DNA of 64,000 nucleotides from Pterois miles (taxonomy: Eukaryota; Chordata; Actinopteri; Perciformes; Scorpaenidae): assembly GCA_947000775.1 (NCBI GenBank), contig CAMQGK010000144.1:10457001-10521000 (forward strand), read 5' to 3'. A model generated the notes under the pieces. That model had not been told where the DNA came from. It saw only the letters and a program-made list of their open reading frames with translations, and searched no databases. Each line of letters starts with the position of its first letter. Positions within the stretch are counted from its first letter, which is position 1. Shown piece after piece: positions 47,401-57,541 of the stretch. The translations under genes and the position numbers were made by a program.

Positions 47401-48127
47401 CAAGCTGCTTATTTTGTTTTTGCAAGATTAGGTACTTTAAGGTTAAATATGTCGGTCGTCCTGCTGGATCCAGGACATATACTTTACCTCTAACACCCTG
47501 AGGTCCATAGTGAGAAGAGGTCAAATGAGAACATGTTAGGAAAAGTGCATTCCTTTGTGGATTCACTCTTTATTTCCTACAAACTCAGCTTTAATACTGT
47601 TGACTCATGGCTTGTCATGTTTCTCTCCAGACTGGGTGTTAAGCATTGGATTGCTTGTGGGAATTGCTGCTGTTCTTCTTGTGTGTGCGGCTGTTGCCAA
47701 AAGAAAGAGGTAAGACTTTGATTGCTATTTTTTTTTAAATCTTACACTAATAGAGCTGTCATGTAACATATTTTGGACATATACATCGCCCCCTGTTTGT
47801 CTTCAGTCAATAGTCAGTTCCAATTTCCACACATTTTGCTGCAGACGGGGGGATGGAAAAAAAAGCACCAAAAAATCAATATGAAATAAATGTGTCTGAA
47901 TGTGCTTTTAAAGCTGGTGCGGCAAACAGCAGACCCTGATGATCACATCCAAAGACGGCAGCGAGGGAAACGGGGCTGCAGCATCAGCATCCAGCTCCCA
48001 CGCTCAGGAGAGAGAGCAGGAAATGGTGACCCTCATGAACAAGGAGAAGATCCAGGAGAACGGCAACACGGAGGAGTTCACCGTCATCACGCTAGAGGAG
48101 TCGCCAGATAAAGAACAACTGGCGTGA
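32375..48127 (+). CDS. cd44: cd44, Link-domain transmembrane receptor (CD44 antigen family), complete
   Basis: CD44 is a cell-surface receptor whose Link domain binds hyaluronan in mammals and whose tail binds ERM proteins and ankyrin. Exons 32375-32441, 43605-43770, 44303-44445, 44622-44687, 45680-46132, 47631-47709 and 47914-48127 sum to 1188 bp, 395 residues. Residues 1-about 18 are a signal peptide; the Link domain with six Cys (28, 53, 77, 98, 121, 132) covers about 28-135; an acidic Pro/Thr/Ser-rich stem spans 148-298 with an S-G-G GAG-type site at Ser178; the membrane span is about 300-321; the tail has a KRK...WCGKQQTLMI segment and EQEMVTLMNKE, both typical of CD44 and unlike LYVE1. 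Sequons are at Asn84, 101 and 233. No tandem mammalian-like variable exons were found. Oddity: His42 and Asn79 replace the hyaluronan-contact tyrosines. The pdhx-slc1a2 context supports orthology. Confidence 0.93.
34719..35966. mobile_element. DNA-transposon-like element with about 70-bp imperfect terminal inverted repeats
   Basis: The left end, agagaggctaagtcccaccc followed later by accttatttcggagggaata, pairs with the complement of the right end, agagaggcgaagctacaccc followed by accttatttcagaaaaaaat. The arms match over about 70 bp at the same spacing. The 1.1-kb interior has no transposase motif. No convincing target duplication was found, so the superfamily is unassigned. Confidence 0.6.
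38340..39890. repeat. cluster of related dispersed repeat copies
   Basis: Segments at about 38365-38560 and 39318-39540 share an order of motifs: aggactcaaaagca, then tttacttg, then ggtacacagg or agtacacagg, then caatcagtc or ggtcagtc, then aacaggcaa or aacaggaaa. The part between (39060-39290) and the tail to 39890 have the same A/G-rich style (gacaggtggacacgatcagg). They appear to be two or three decayed copies of one fish repeat family. Confidence 0.5.
40106..40399. repeat. minisatellite, about five units of 60-70 bp
   Basis: Successive units carry ccaagtcgtggcta, then cagtcagaaacaccagtg, then aaatacactctagttcacag, then gcaaaaaca. The third unit is shortened and the fifth truncated at acactta. 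Divergence between units is moderate, so it is an old array. No reading frame runs through it. Confidence 0.8.
41428..41768 (+). mobile_element. tRNA-derived SINE, near full length
   Basis: The head holds an A-box-like tagctcagtctgtagggag and a B box ggttcaagtcc, spaced as in tRNA genes. A body with tgagcaaggcaccaaacccc follows, then a 3' end gggactaataaaggactatc with a (CTT)n tail. It is not a functional tRNA: the cloverleaf 3' half is absent. Confidence 0.82.
43166..43497 (+). mobile_element. tRNA-headed SINE-like repeat, second copy
   Basis: It begins gcacagtggttggcactgtt with B box ggttcaaatcc, and ends in a (GATG)n tail, tggatggatgaatggatgg. The body is the reverse complement of the element at 4450-4829, including ctccaggttctccggcttcc and tgccagctgggatcagctcc. 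It sits only about 100 bp before cd44 exon 2. Confidence 0.75.
43605..43770 (+). CDS. cd44: cd44 exon 2: first half of Link domain
   Basis: It encodes NSRGCSYAGVFLSEGAHRHS, then LNFDLAVKVCEQL ... DMETCR. The acceptor is ctcctgacag and the donor gtgaaa. Cys28, Cys53 and Cys77 fall at the same residue numbers I recall for human CD44. Arg41 and Arg78 are kept, but the neighbouring positions 42 and 79 are His and Asn instead of Tyr. Confidence 0.93.
44303..44445 (+). CDS. cd44: cd44 exon 3: second half of Link domain
   Basis: It encodes NGWTSNMSTVILRHTPHENC, then AKNLTGFIINSHVT ... DAYCYDET. Cys98 and Cys121 are the Link-fold cysteines; NMS and NLT are glycosylation sequons. It lies between cattcag and gtgact with phases matching its neighbours. 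Confidence 0.93.
44622..44687 (+). CDS. cd44: cd44 exon 4: end of Link-domain extension
   Basis: A 66-bp exon encoding AGPDEDCTKAFAVKGHSPSD AP. The Cys in P-x-E-D-C-T aligns with the last cysteine of the CD44 extended Link domain (PPEEDCTSV in human). Acceptor tgtgccag; donor gtaagt. Confidence 0.9.
44688..45679 (+). other. cd44 intron 4, nothing recognised
   Basis: A 992-bp AT-rich intron. The small open frames on both strands have no supporting features. Confidence 0.6.
45680..46132 (+). CDS. cd44: cd44 exon 5: single large mucin-like stem exon
   Basis: A 453-bp exon encoding 150 residues rich in Pro, Thr, Ser, Glu and Asp. DDASGGEGGD has an acidic-flanked S-G-G, the usual setting for chondroitin or heparan sulfate attachment; PTGSG offers a second S-G. 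The C-terminal portion is strongly charged (KRKEKKEPQEDDPSTE). The donor gtaaga follows cacagagc. Its size and composition suggest it stands in for several short mammalian stem exons, which is inference. Confidence 0.88.
46133..47630 (+). other. cd44 intron 5, contains MITE copy 2; no variable exon seen
   Basis: This is the position where mammalian CD44 has its later variable exons. I found only an ATT tract near 46538-46560 and the TTAA-flanked element at 46675-47332. No Ser/Thr-rich open segment with acceptor and donor was seen. Confidence 0.6.
46675..47332. mobile_element. TTAA-flanked MITE, copy 2
   Basis: Outer TTAA on both sides; inverted ends AGCAGCAGTGGGTAGAA and, on the complement, ACCTCCTGTAAGTGGAA. 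It shares atggcatctgcaagatttca and ccaatcagagctgagctgga with copy 1 at 24293-24867. Of the internal inverted-repeat arms of copy 1, this copy keeps only the right-hand orientation (tacaagatgtttctgaaaac). Confidence 0.65.
47631..47709 (+). CDS. cd44: cd44 exon 6: transmembrane segment
   Basis: It encodes WVLSIGLLVGIAAVLLVCAA VAKRK, a membrane-spanning helix followed by basic stop-transfer residues that start the ERM-binding cluster. Cys317 is within the helix. Acceptor ttctctccag; donor gtaaga; the last two bases join with C to form Ser. Confidence 0.92.
47914..48127 (+). CDS. cd44: cd44 exon 7: cytoplasmic tail and stop
   Basis: It encodes WCGKQQTLMITSKDGSEGNG, then AQEREQEMVTLMNKEKIQEN and TVITLEESPDKEQLA, TGA at 48125-48127. 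Cys327 next to the membrane matches the palmitoylated Cys of mammalian CD44 (RRRCGQKKKLVI), and EMVTLMNKE matches human EMVHLVNKE. The acceptor gcttttaaag has a short pyrimidine tract. Confidence 0.92.
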
Positions 48128-49030
48128 GAGAGACAGGACTGTAGAGGTAGACAGGAGAGAGTAGGTGAGGATAGGGAGGGACGGAGTGAGGAGATGATTG
48201 GGAGACTGGATGATTAGGGGGGTTGGGGTTCCAAACACTTGGGGTATAACCTGTTTTGGTGGCCAGCACTGGATAGACACAGAGTAAAGGTGTATTTGTG
48301 TTTTATTTAGAAAGATTGAGGTACAAAGTATTGTACTGGGTCTGAAGCTGTTGCCTCTCAGTGAGTCTTTCAGACCAACATGTGCAGCATTTTGTTTGTC
48401 TGGTATGGCAGGTTAGCTAGGACTGAATGGAGGTCAAAGAGCGTCATGCATCGTGGGGTGTCATGCATTGATGCATAGCAGGGTGTGTGAGTGTGTTTTT
48501 GTGTCAGGTCTTTGTGTTTGTGAGCTGTATGCTTTGTTAATTATGACGGGGCTGGTTTTTAAAGGGAGGGGGTGGCTAGGATCTAATTTGTGAAGAACAT
48601 ATTGATTACAAATTATTCTCTTTTTTATAGAATTGGTGGATCCTAAATTGTATGGCCTTTATGCCTAAATGGGGAATAATAAATCAGTGATGACAACTGG
48701 GTTATTTTATTTGAGATACTGCAGATAGAAAAACTAATAATTCTGAGCTCCCTTGATGTTTTCTATTTCTTTGTTTTGTTTGCTTATTGTTGTAACCTTG
48801 TGTATATTTCAGACATTGCCTGTGGACTGGAGTTTGTTTCCATTTTCAAGACAACTGGGGATGTCGCTACCTTAATTTATGCAGCATTGATTCCCTTTTT
48901 CTTAGTCTCTGTATATAAAGTATATGTTATGGAAATGCCTTAGCAATAGCTACCAGTGCTTTTTCTTGTTTTGTAGAGAAGGGTTTGTATCCCTTTTAAA
49001 ATAAAGGAATGTGTCATTTTTGACAGTTAT
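48128..49030 (+). other. cd44: cd44 3' UTR (inferred)
   Basis: Non-coding sequence from the stop codon to the AATAAA at 49000-49005, followed by T/G-rich DNA. A second AATAAA at 49846-49851 could mark a longer isoform. Confidence 0.55.
49000..49005 (+). terminator. poly(A) signal AATAAA, candidate for cd44
   Basis: Canonical hexamer in ttttaaaataaaggaatgtg, with a GT/T-rich downstream element (gtgtcatttttgac) as expected for cleavage. Confidence 0.55.
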
Positions 49031-50090
49031 TTAATTAGAAAACAGTACCTCCGAGGTAAACAATTGTGAATGGATTTTGCAATAGTCAAAGTGGAATGGA
49101 TATTGTGTGAATCAGTTTGATGTCTAGGATCCAAATCTGTGCAATTGATGCACCATTGCAGTCAGTTAATATGTCAACATTTCTATTGGGTTTATGAAGA
49201 TGAAGTCCCTCATGTTATCCTGAGGATAATGATAAAAATAATGTATACGTACTATATACACAGTGTGTACATTGATTAAGGAAAAAGAAAGAATTAGATA
49301 AATCATTTTTTGAATGCAAAATTTAAGCTCAGTCGTGACAAGTGAGTGACAGCGGCTTATCGTTAGATGCTAAACTGCATGGCACATATGATAATGGGGG
49401 GCCCATGTGCTGTAAACACATAGTAATGTAACGGTTTCTTCGTAAGAAAGGGGCTGTGACAACGTCGTCTGTGTGCTCCCGAGGGGGAGGGGAGTGATGA
49501 ATGAAGCTTGTGTGCTTACCCAGGCCTCGATGTGCCAGTCTCTGTACATTTTTCATGTGTAAACAAAATGCTGCAGTTTTTCTACTGACCTCATTGGTGA
49601 AATATATCATACATTGTGTCATATCAATATTATTCCCAGTGTGACAGCTAATTCTCCCTGGCTTTCAGTATGAAAACGCTGAATTACAAGTGATTGCAAA
49701 CAAATTTTTGTTTTTGTTTCTGTTTTTTCCTGCTTTTGCTCTCATGATTCATTTTGAGGAGAAGTAGCTAATGTACTAGTGTAGGCAGGTTTTATGACAA
49801 TTAACAAAAGATGTTGCTGAAAAGATTTGTAAAGTCATGAATGAAAATAAATGTGTATAGAAAGAGATGTGCAGGAATGTGGTGTGTTCACTCACTGATT
49901 ACTCTGTATGTGTGAAGACAAAAGGGAGCGAATGAATGCAATGACAGTGGGATGCGAACGGATACATCGCCTCCACATACAAGAAAGGGTTTCCATGGCA
50001 CCGGGGTCGTGATGTGAGGACATGATAACACGGGAAACAAAGACGGAGATAAAGACGGCCATTTTGAAAGATAGGGATGCCATTTTTCCA
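49031..50090. other. cd44-slc1a2 intergenic, nothing recognised
   Basis: AT-rich sequence with a second AATAAA at 49846-49851 that might serve a longer cd44 transcript. The open frames are short and without motifs. Confidence 0.5.
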
Positions 50091-50095
50091 ATGTA

Positions 50096-50725
50096 TTGAC
50101 TTTTTATGATATGCTATACTATGACATTTTTATGACATATAGTGATATGAAATTTTATGGCATGTTATAATTGACATTAGTATTACATACTATATTATGA
50201 CTTTTTGTGGCATAGTATTCTTTAACATTTTTATGGCATGCTATACAATGACATTTTTATGGCATGCTGTATATGACAACTATGACTCTTTTATGACTTA
50301 CTATACTATGACTTTTCTATGACATACTATACTATTACTTTTTATGGCATACTATACTGTTACTTTTTATGATATACTATACTATGGTTATTTTATGACA
50401 TACTATACTATTACTTTTATGACATACTATACTATGTTTTTTCTATTACATACTATACTATGACTGTTCTATGATGTAGTATGAATTTTTATGACATACT
50501 ATAATATTACTTTTTATGATGTACCCTACTATGACTCTTCTATGACATACTATACTATGACTTTTTAATGATGTTTTATACTATGTCTTCTATAACATAC
50601 TATACTATGACTCTTTTATGACACCATGCTTTTACTTTCTATAACATACTATACTATGACTCTTTTATGACATGCTACGACATACTAGACTATGGCTTTT
50701 TATGATATATTATATGGCATACTGT
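50096..50725. repeat. degenerate AT-rich minisatellite, about 26-bp unit
   Basis: The unit approximates tatgacatactatactatga followed by cttttt, with many variants (tatggcatgct, tataacatact, ctattacatact). Roughly 20-25 units cover 630 bp. It lies between two converging genes. GC content is about a quarter, far below the flanks. Confidence 0.9.
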
Positions 50726-53700
50726 CTTGGCCCCTTGATCTTATCATATGCCAGCTGTTTATACTTGCAGGTCTGAATGCAACTACCCCATATCCCACCC
50801 TACCCATTACCAAAATGCATTTCTGTGTGACAGTTATGTGATAAGATGTAAGAAAAAATATGACACAGTCAAAAAGTGAACATTTAGTTATGAATCAACA
50901 TTTATTAGTTATATTTGTATATGTACACCAAAGGTACAACACTTATTGATATGTAGAAACAGATTTCTTATGTATACCATAGACCGAGGAAAGAATTCAT
51001 GTCTTTTTTTGTCTTTTTTTCTCTGTAGTGCATCTCCCCCACACATACGCTCTGCCTTTACATCAAAATTACAACAGCTTTACAAAGAGGGAAGGCCTAG
51101 AAAAGTAAGATCAGGAAAACACGTTGTAGGCAGGAGTGAGACAGGTTATCAGCTCTGTTTAGGAGTTTCTTCAGAAAGACACATTTCAGTAAAAAAGGAC
51201 TAGCTTGAAGATATAATGGCTCTTTGTTTGAAATACTGTGTCAATCAATTTCCATTTCATCAGTACCATTTAGCTCAGCAGGTTCCAGGTGTTTGTGCGT
51301 GCATATAGTTTCTGTGTAGAAAGCAAAAAAAGTGAGTAAAGGCAGTTTACCAAGTGGAATTTCTATAAACTTCCATGATGTTGATGGCACGTCACAGGTC
51401 AAATGTGTGAAGATGTGGTATGTAGACAGGGTAACACAGAATCTAAAAGAATTAGATATCCATGTCTTGCAGCTTTAAATGCACATGCACCACGTAAACA
51501 AACATGCCTGAGACTAAAGCCAGGTTTCTTCATTGAAAAGACAAAGTGGTTCAGATGGGTGACCTGAGGAATGTTGCTCAATACTGTAACAGGCATCTCA
51601 TGTTTGTTCTTTCTCTCAAATCATCTACTAGCCTGTGTGTGTTTTATTCCTCAGTCTATCCTACGTAAAGGGCAAATTTGACCTTTTCCTTTATTTGTCT
51701 CTCAGCGACCTTTTTCCACAGTAATTCCCACCAAAATATATTTCATGTTGGCCCCCTGTTTTTAAAACAAAAACTTCCCCTTGCTTTCTTACTCTCTCTC
51801 TTTATCACTCTCTTCTTTCTCGTTGGCATGCAAACAGCGTTTGCTTCAGGATCACTGTAATTTCCGGAAAATTCTGCATCGCCACTGAACAGAACAGTTA
51901 TATATTTATTTATGTACAATGAAAATGAATGCACACTGCTTATATCTTCATGGAACAAACATTCAAACGCTTACATTAGATTAAAAAAAAAAAAAGATAT
52001 TTATATATTGGTGTGTGACAGGTAAGTAAAACAACTAGTTAACAGCTATTAGAGAATAAAAAAAACAAGCAATTTATTACACAATTTCCTCTCTATACAT
52101 TTTGTCTAATCTAATTTTACTCAGGACATAGATGATATATTTTTTTTCTAGAGGATTACATTAAAAATGTCACAGCAATGAAACTATATTCCTATATACC
52201 ATTTCAATGCCCCCCAAAAGAAAACAAAAGGAACAAAACAAACAAAGAAAAAAAAAAATCTGTTACCTACAATATATACACAAAGTGCAAGGAGGCACTT
52301 CAAAATATCATGCTTTTAAGATAGTGGTGCAAAAAAATAATCATCATTTTATTTTTATTCATGCTTCTAAAACCGTGAGTTTGAACATAATGTTGGTCCA
52401 ACACTCAATCCCCATCGATGACACTATGGTCTGCATTGTCTCCTCACTGGAGAGTATTTTTTTCTTTTCCTGAAGATCACAAGGTCAAACGATCAGGCTT
52501 AAAGGGCCTGTTAGGGTGTCAGTGCTGTGCTCTGCAGCTCGCTGATTACAATTATAAATGTAGTAACCTTAAAGGTTTAAGAGTGTGTTTATATGTGTGC
52601 ATTTGAAAAAAAGTGTGTGTGTGTGTGTGCATGTGTTTTTGTGTGTATGGTGCGAGTCTGTGCAATGTGTACGGCAAAACAGCAAGCGCACTCTTTGTTG
52701 TATCAATGCGCACTTCTGTCAGCCGAGCTTAAAAAAAAGCAAAGTGAAAGACGTCTTCTGAGAGTGTTTCAGGAGCTAAAGGACAGAGTGCTGTGCTAAG
52801 TGTTTCGTTAAGTTTCCTAGTGTTAGTTTAATTGGCGTTTGTTGTTGGCATTTGAAGAGAACATCTTCAAGGCAAGGTTGTCGTTAAGCACAAAAGAAAA
52901 GAAACAAGATGAGAGAGGACACAATACTGGTAAAGGAATCAAATCCACATCACAGAAGTCTCACCTCTCACTCACACAGGCTACAAAAAAAAAAGTTTTT
53001 TTTTTTTCTTTTTAGGCCATTTGGTACTATGAGAGGAATATATTACCTGATAGTTGGCAACATTCTGGCATAATGCATGTGAAGTGTCCATTGATCTATT
53101 CTGAGTTTCTTAAAAAACGTCTTTGCACCCATATGGACACGCAGCTGCAGCATCTAGGGTTTGTAGAAACAGTCTTGAGCTCTGGTGGCTAAATATACTG
53201 TATATTGTTGTTTACCTTTTTAGGTCTGGCTTAACAAGATGCTGGCAAGCCTCCCGGAAGAGTGTTATATCAATGATCTGTCTCTGTTTGTGCAAGCCAA
53301 GACTGACAGCCTAGCGCTGCACTACTTCTTCCTCCGCTTCTTTTTAAAGGATGTTCTGGTGGTTCACATTGTGTGTCAGTAACAACCACGTCTGTGCTTT
53401 CAGAGAGTACACAAGTTGAGGATCATTCAACCACTGGAATGTTGTCTTTTTCCTGTATGTGCTAGAAAACATCCATTCACAGCTTATTATCATATATTTC
53501 AATTATTGTCTTTCAAGAAAGACCATTGTAGTAAACTCTCACCATGTTCAGAATCAACGCTTGTAAAAGTTGTGCTGTTAAGAGGTTGATTTTTTTTGAA
53601 GCTCTATAGTGAGCGAGTAAACATTTTAGGATTAAAACAGTTTATTTCCCTGTAAAAGAGTAAACATGCAAGCCTGAGTATCTTCTGCTCTCCCCCATTT

Positions 53701-55420
53701 TGTTTTCATAATCCGATCAGTGTCGACATGGAGCGATAATGTGCATGACTTTGATTATGCTGCTGACTGAAAATGATCCTCATTGGCTTCATTTGTGCTC
53801 CTATCACTTTGTTTGTGCTCTATATAATCTTTTTTTGTGTGACAAATTATTCAGATGTGTAAATTATCTATTATTGTTTGTTTTTACAATAATCATTTTG
53901 GCGCTCATGATCTTTTCATTTCATTGGCATCACATTTTGGAGGAAGGGAAAGTATAAATTTTCATATTTAGGGCAGTGGTTTTCTTAGATGTGAGGCTTC
54001 ATCTGAAAATGTGGAAATATCAACTGCTGTGCCAGCCAGTTAAAAATGGACATTAACATAAGAAAATGTGCTGTGAGTGATGTCATGGAGGCAGTTCAAA
54101 GGCCTCTGTGAGTTAATTGATTTTCTGCCTATTTGGTCCCTATAACTGACATGGTCATGTTCTCAACTCCATCTCTCTCTGTCTCTATCACTCACAGACA
54201 CACAAACGTTTAACATGTCACTCAGCAGGTGACACAAAGAAGAAAGTCCCTTTCCTTTACAGTAGACAAAAAGGAAAACAAAAGGGGGATAAAACATGGC
54301 GTCCATGGTGTAATTTGTGCTTTATAATTCCATTGTGACTGTGCTTATGAGGTTCAGTGTGGTCTTCCTGCTCATTCTCCCTGTCTCCTACCCTTTCATC
54401 AGTTTGCTGGACCTCAGGGATAGCGGGTAATATTGGGCAGATATACTTTAACGTCTCTGACCGTTTGAGAATCAAAAGTGATGTTTTTAGATGAGAGACT
54501 GAGCTGATGAGGAAAAGCAGCGGCCTTGTGCACACATTTTGATGGTACTGACAGGGATGTAAAGCCATGAAGTTCAGTACAAACGCTGGTTGTCACGATT
54601 AAACTCCCACTTCTTCTCTCATCTGAATAACTTCTCTCATACAGTAAATGTAGAACCAGGATGTATTGCTAGGAATATTTATCTACCTTTTTCTCTTCCT
54701 TCCCTCCCCAAGCCTTGAAGTATGTTGTGCAAGTATCTGCTATACGGACATAATTGTGCTCTAACAGGTAAAGTATACCTCTGTTATCATTTCACGGTTA
54801 AGTGAATTAGTATTATATATCAGTCAGATAGACAGTTACAAAAACCTTTAAAGGGACTAATGAAAAAAAAAATGAAAACTAAACTACATAAAAAAGACAA
54901 TTAGTAGTTCTGTTCATGTGACGTTTTTTCTCTTTTATCACCAGATAGGAAAGCTTGTGGAGCCCAGGAGCAGGGGATCTCTGTGCTGCCATTATTCATG
55001 TTTCCATGGTCCCTCCTCAACAAGCGTGCACTCCGCAGCAGAGCCATTAGTGGCTGAGGTTACCTGTAAGCAATTAGCATGGAAATCTAAACAGCTGATC
55101 CAAGGCACAGACAACAACACAGTTCATTTGTAATAAAACTTTGGATCAATAAATAACTCTGCATTATTGATTCAGTGCTCACACTTAAATGTCATCCAAG
55201 CAATCTGATTGGTCAGGTTTATAAAGCATCTTTGACCATGATTTATTGCCATCAAAAAAGCAACTTCACCAATCAGTCCTGCAAAGTCCTGACCTCAAGT
55301 GTCATATGTTGAGGTAACCTTTATAGATAACACACATGACAGTAAACACTGTATGACTGTAAAGCCAGGATGACATTCTTTTCTATTATTTTGGGTTCTG
55401 TAGCGATGATATTTTGGCAA
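50726..55420 (-). other. gap downstream of slc1a2, possibly its 3' UTR; no gene recognised
   Basis: No exon-like sequence was recognised on either strand. Mammalian SLC1A2 has a very long 3' UTR, so part of this region may be transcribed on the minus strand; a minus-strand AATAAA (plus-strand tttatt) lies near 50891. That is inference only. A/T homopolymer runs occur near 51983, 52140, 52985 and 54865. Confidence 0.35.
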
Positions 55421-55539
55421 TTAAAGGGGAAGAATCATGCTCATTTCCAGGCTCAAATTTGTATTTGGGGTTTCAACTAGAACATGTTTACATGCTGTAA
55501 TGTTTAAAAAACACTTTATTTTTCTCATACGTCTGAATA

Positions 55540-55808
55540 TACCGTATTTTTCACACTATAAGGCGCACTTAAAATCGCCCAACTGTTTAACTCAGACACT
55601 GATGATGAAGGATTTGATGGATTTGTGGAAGAGGAATGACCTGAAAAGTGAGTGTATTGTTTTGTATTTCATGTGTTACAACTGAAAAATGTTGAGAGTT
55701 ATTGAAGTTTTTGAGTTATTAAATGAATTGAATAAAGTTTGACTCATCTGACTGTTTTGTTTCGCTTAATGCGCCTTATGATCGGGTGAGCCTGCGAAAA
55801 ATACGGTA
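55540..55808 (+). mobile_element. nested pogo/Tigger-like element with transposase C-terminal relic
   Basis: Perfect 13-bp inverted ends TACCGTATTTTTC and GAAAAATACGGTA, with TA target context. The next bases, ctataaggcgca and tgcgccttat, extend the terminal similarity. Inside, 55583-55639 reads LFNSDTDDEGFDGFVEEE then TGA, the acidic tail typical of this Tigger-like transposase family. The catalytic and DNA-binding regions are deleted, so it is a non-autonomous derivative. Confidence 0.75.
55583..55639 (+). pseudogene. transposase C-terminal fragment
   Basis: Nineteen codons including the stop, open and in frame, sit just after the left inverted repeat. The acidic D-T-D-D-E-G-F-x-G-F pattern matches the C-terminal tail I associate with pogo/Tigger-like transposases of vertebrates. 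Nothing upstream in frame encodes the DDE domain. Confidence 0.55.
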
Positions 55809-56111
55809 CTTGTGTTCATTTTCTGTCTGAAATGCTCCTCTTCAAGCTCCCCTCCCGAAATTGCCCAGTCTACTCAGATTGGCTTGCGAGGAAAAATATC
55901 GTGCACCATGGCAAAGGTAGTCCTCCAGCTGTGGGTGATATATTTTAATGAGCCTGCTATTGTTGTTGATTCATATATTTGTTGATCCAGGCAGCCTACA
56001 AATATTTGACTGAGTTGTGTTATCTCACAGATTGTGGGTCGATAAGCATTCCAGATACACAAATGTATCAATCAATGATAAGTTGAGTTTTTCGTGATAT
56101 GTCCCCTTTAA

Positions 56112-57541
56112 AACACCACCTTAGATATCATAGCTTTTTTGCAACATACAATACAAAAACTATGGAGGAACTCCTGTGCGACCACTGATGATCGTGCTTA
56201 TGGTCGTCCTGGGAGTGGAGCTACTGACCTAGGAACAGACCACACATTTGGGATGACAAAAGAAACTCAACAGGCAGTAAGAAAGTAAAAAAATACAATG
56301 TATAAATGCAAAACAGACAGATTACATTGAAAACAAAGTACAAACACTACAAAATGAATGCATTGTTAGGTTTTAGCTATTTCGCAAGCACTCTAGCGAT
56401 TTGCAAAAAAGGGTTAGAAACATGAGTCAATCTAATTACAGGCAAAACAGACCAGAAAACAGAAAAACAATTAGTCATGGCGGATACTGGAAATAGCAAA
56501 CCTTTGTGTCACATTTATATGGAAATGTCCGTTAATAAATATGAACGAGGATGTAACTTTTAACTAAGGACAGATTACTTGTGTGACAGGTTGCCGACGT
56601 TGCTAGGCAACACCTTTCACCCGTTAATAAATGAATAGGCTCATCAGCAGACCTTTCTCACCAGGGAGTGTGCGTCAGGGAACAAGCCCTCTGAACTCCC
56701 ATAAATTATATATATTAAAGAATGGAAAATACATTCAGAGACGGTATTCAAAGTGCATTATGTTTTACATTAAGGGAGCTACTTCACAGCTTTTGATTTC
56801 ACAACGCAGTTCTCACAAAGGATGGAAATAGCTGGTGTCAAAATGCAAAAAACCCTAACTGGCAATGACTCACTGACAGCGTGTAGATGTGTATATGTAG
56901 GGAATATATGAACTGCTAATTAGCTGTAACACTTTCCCTCTCATTTAAAGTCCTACAGGAGCAGGTGAACCTTTGGAAATAAATCTCTTGATGCAATTAA
57001 AATCACCTACATTTTAAGATAAATGAACCACACTAGACTGACCAAAAGGAAAATGAGCACTAAAATAATTACAGAAAAGGGAAAGCATTATTCTATTGAT
57101 GTTTTGTTTTGGAAAATGGATAAAGTATGAACATTTGATAGGTGGGAGGGCTGCTAAATAATTCCTCAGAGTCATGATGAGGATTATCTGGCTCTGCCTT
57201 TTGAGTTAGAGCCAATCCCCAACAGGTTACAATCACTGGATTAGACTAACTACAGAGCAGGAGCTGATTTATCCCTCATTTGCATGCACTGAACTTCAAT
57301 CATTTCTTAGATTTGAAACCTTTTGGCAAGAGCGCTTTAAGTTGTTGGCCATTCGTTCAACATAAAAGCTGCTATTCCAGATGAATGAAAAACATACTAT
57401 ACGTACTCATGCATCGGTTGTTCTCGTGCTTCACTTGTGTCTTAAAGTAACAGTGGGTGTATTCACATTATTATGTACAGAGATGCAATGAATATAACAG
57501 TCAGGCAAACGTGCAGGGTGAGCATGCAACAACGGTGAGGG
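56112..57541 (-). other. immediately downstream of slc1a2 stop, probable 3' UTR
   Basis: On the minus strand this follows the read-through stop codon at 57542-57544 and is likely transcribed. I searched for a GLT-1a-type terminal exon (A-D-C-S-V-E-E-E-P-W-K-R-E-K in mammals) and did not see one here. Confidence 0.4.

Larger units (their letters stand above)
55421..56111. mobile_element. TTAA-flanked MITE, interrupted by a nested Tigger-type element
   Basis: The outer ends are TTAAAGGGGA at the left and TCCCCTTTAAAA at the right, inverted, with TTAA on both edges. The left interior reads aatcatgctcatttccaggc and acatgtttacatgctgtaat, which I recognise as a very common fish MITE. The element is split by the insertion at 55540-55808; gaatata before it joins naturally to cttgtgttcattttctgtc after it. 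Confidence 0.7.

Noticed and set aside
32375..48127. Assignment as lyve1 or another Link protein instead of cd44
   Set aside because: The tail segments W-C-G-K-Q-Q-T-L-M-I and E-M-V-T-L-M-N-K-E, Cys positions, exon phases and the pdhx-slc1a2 neighbourhood all fit CD44.
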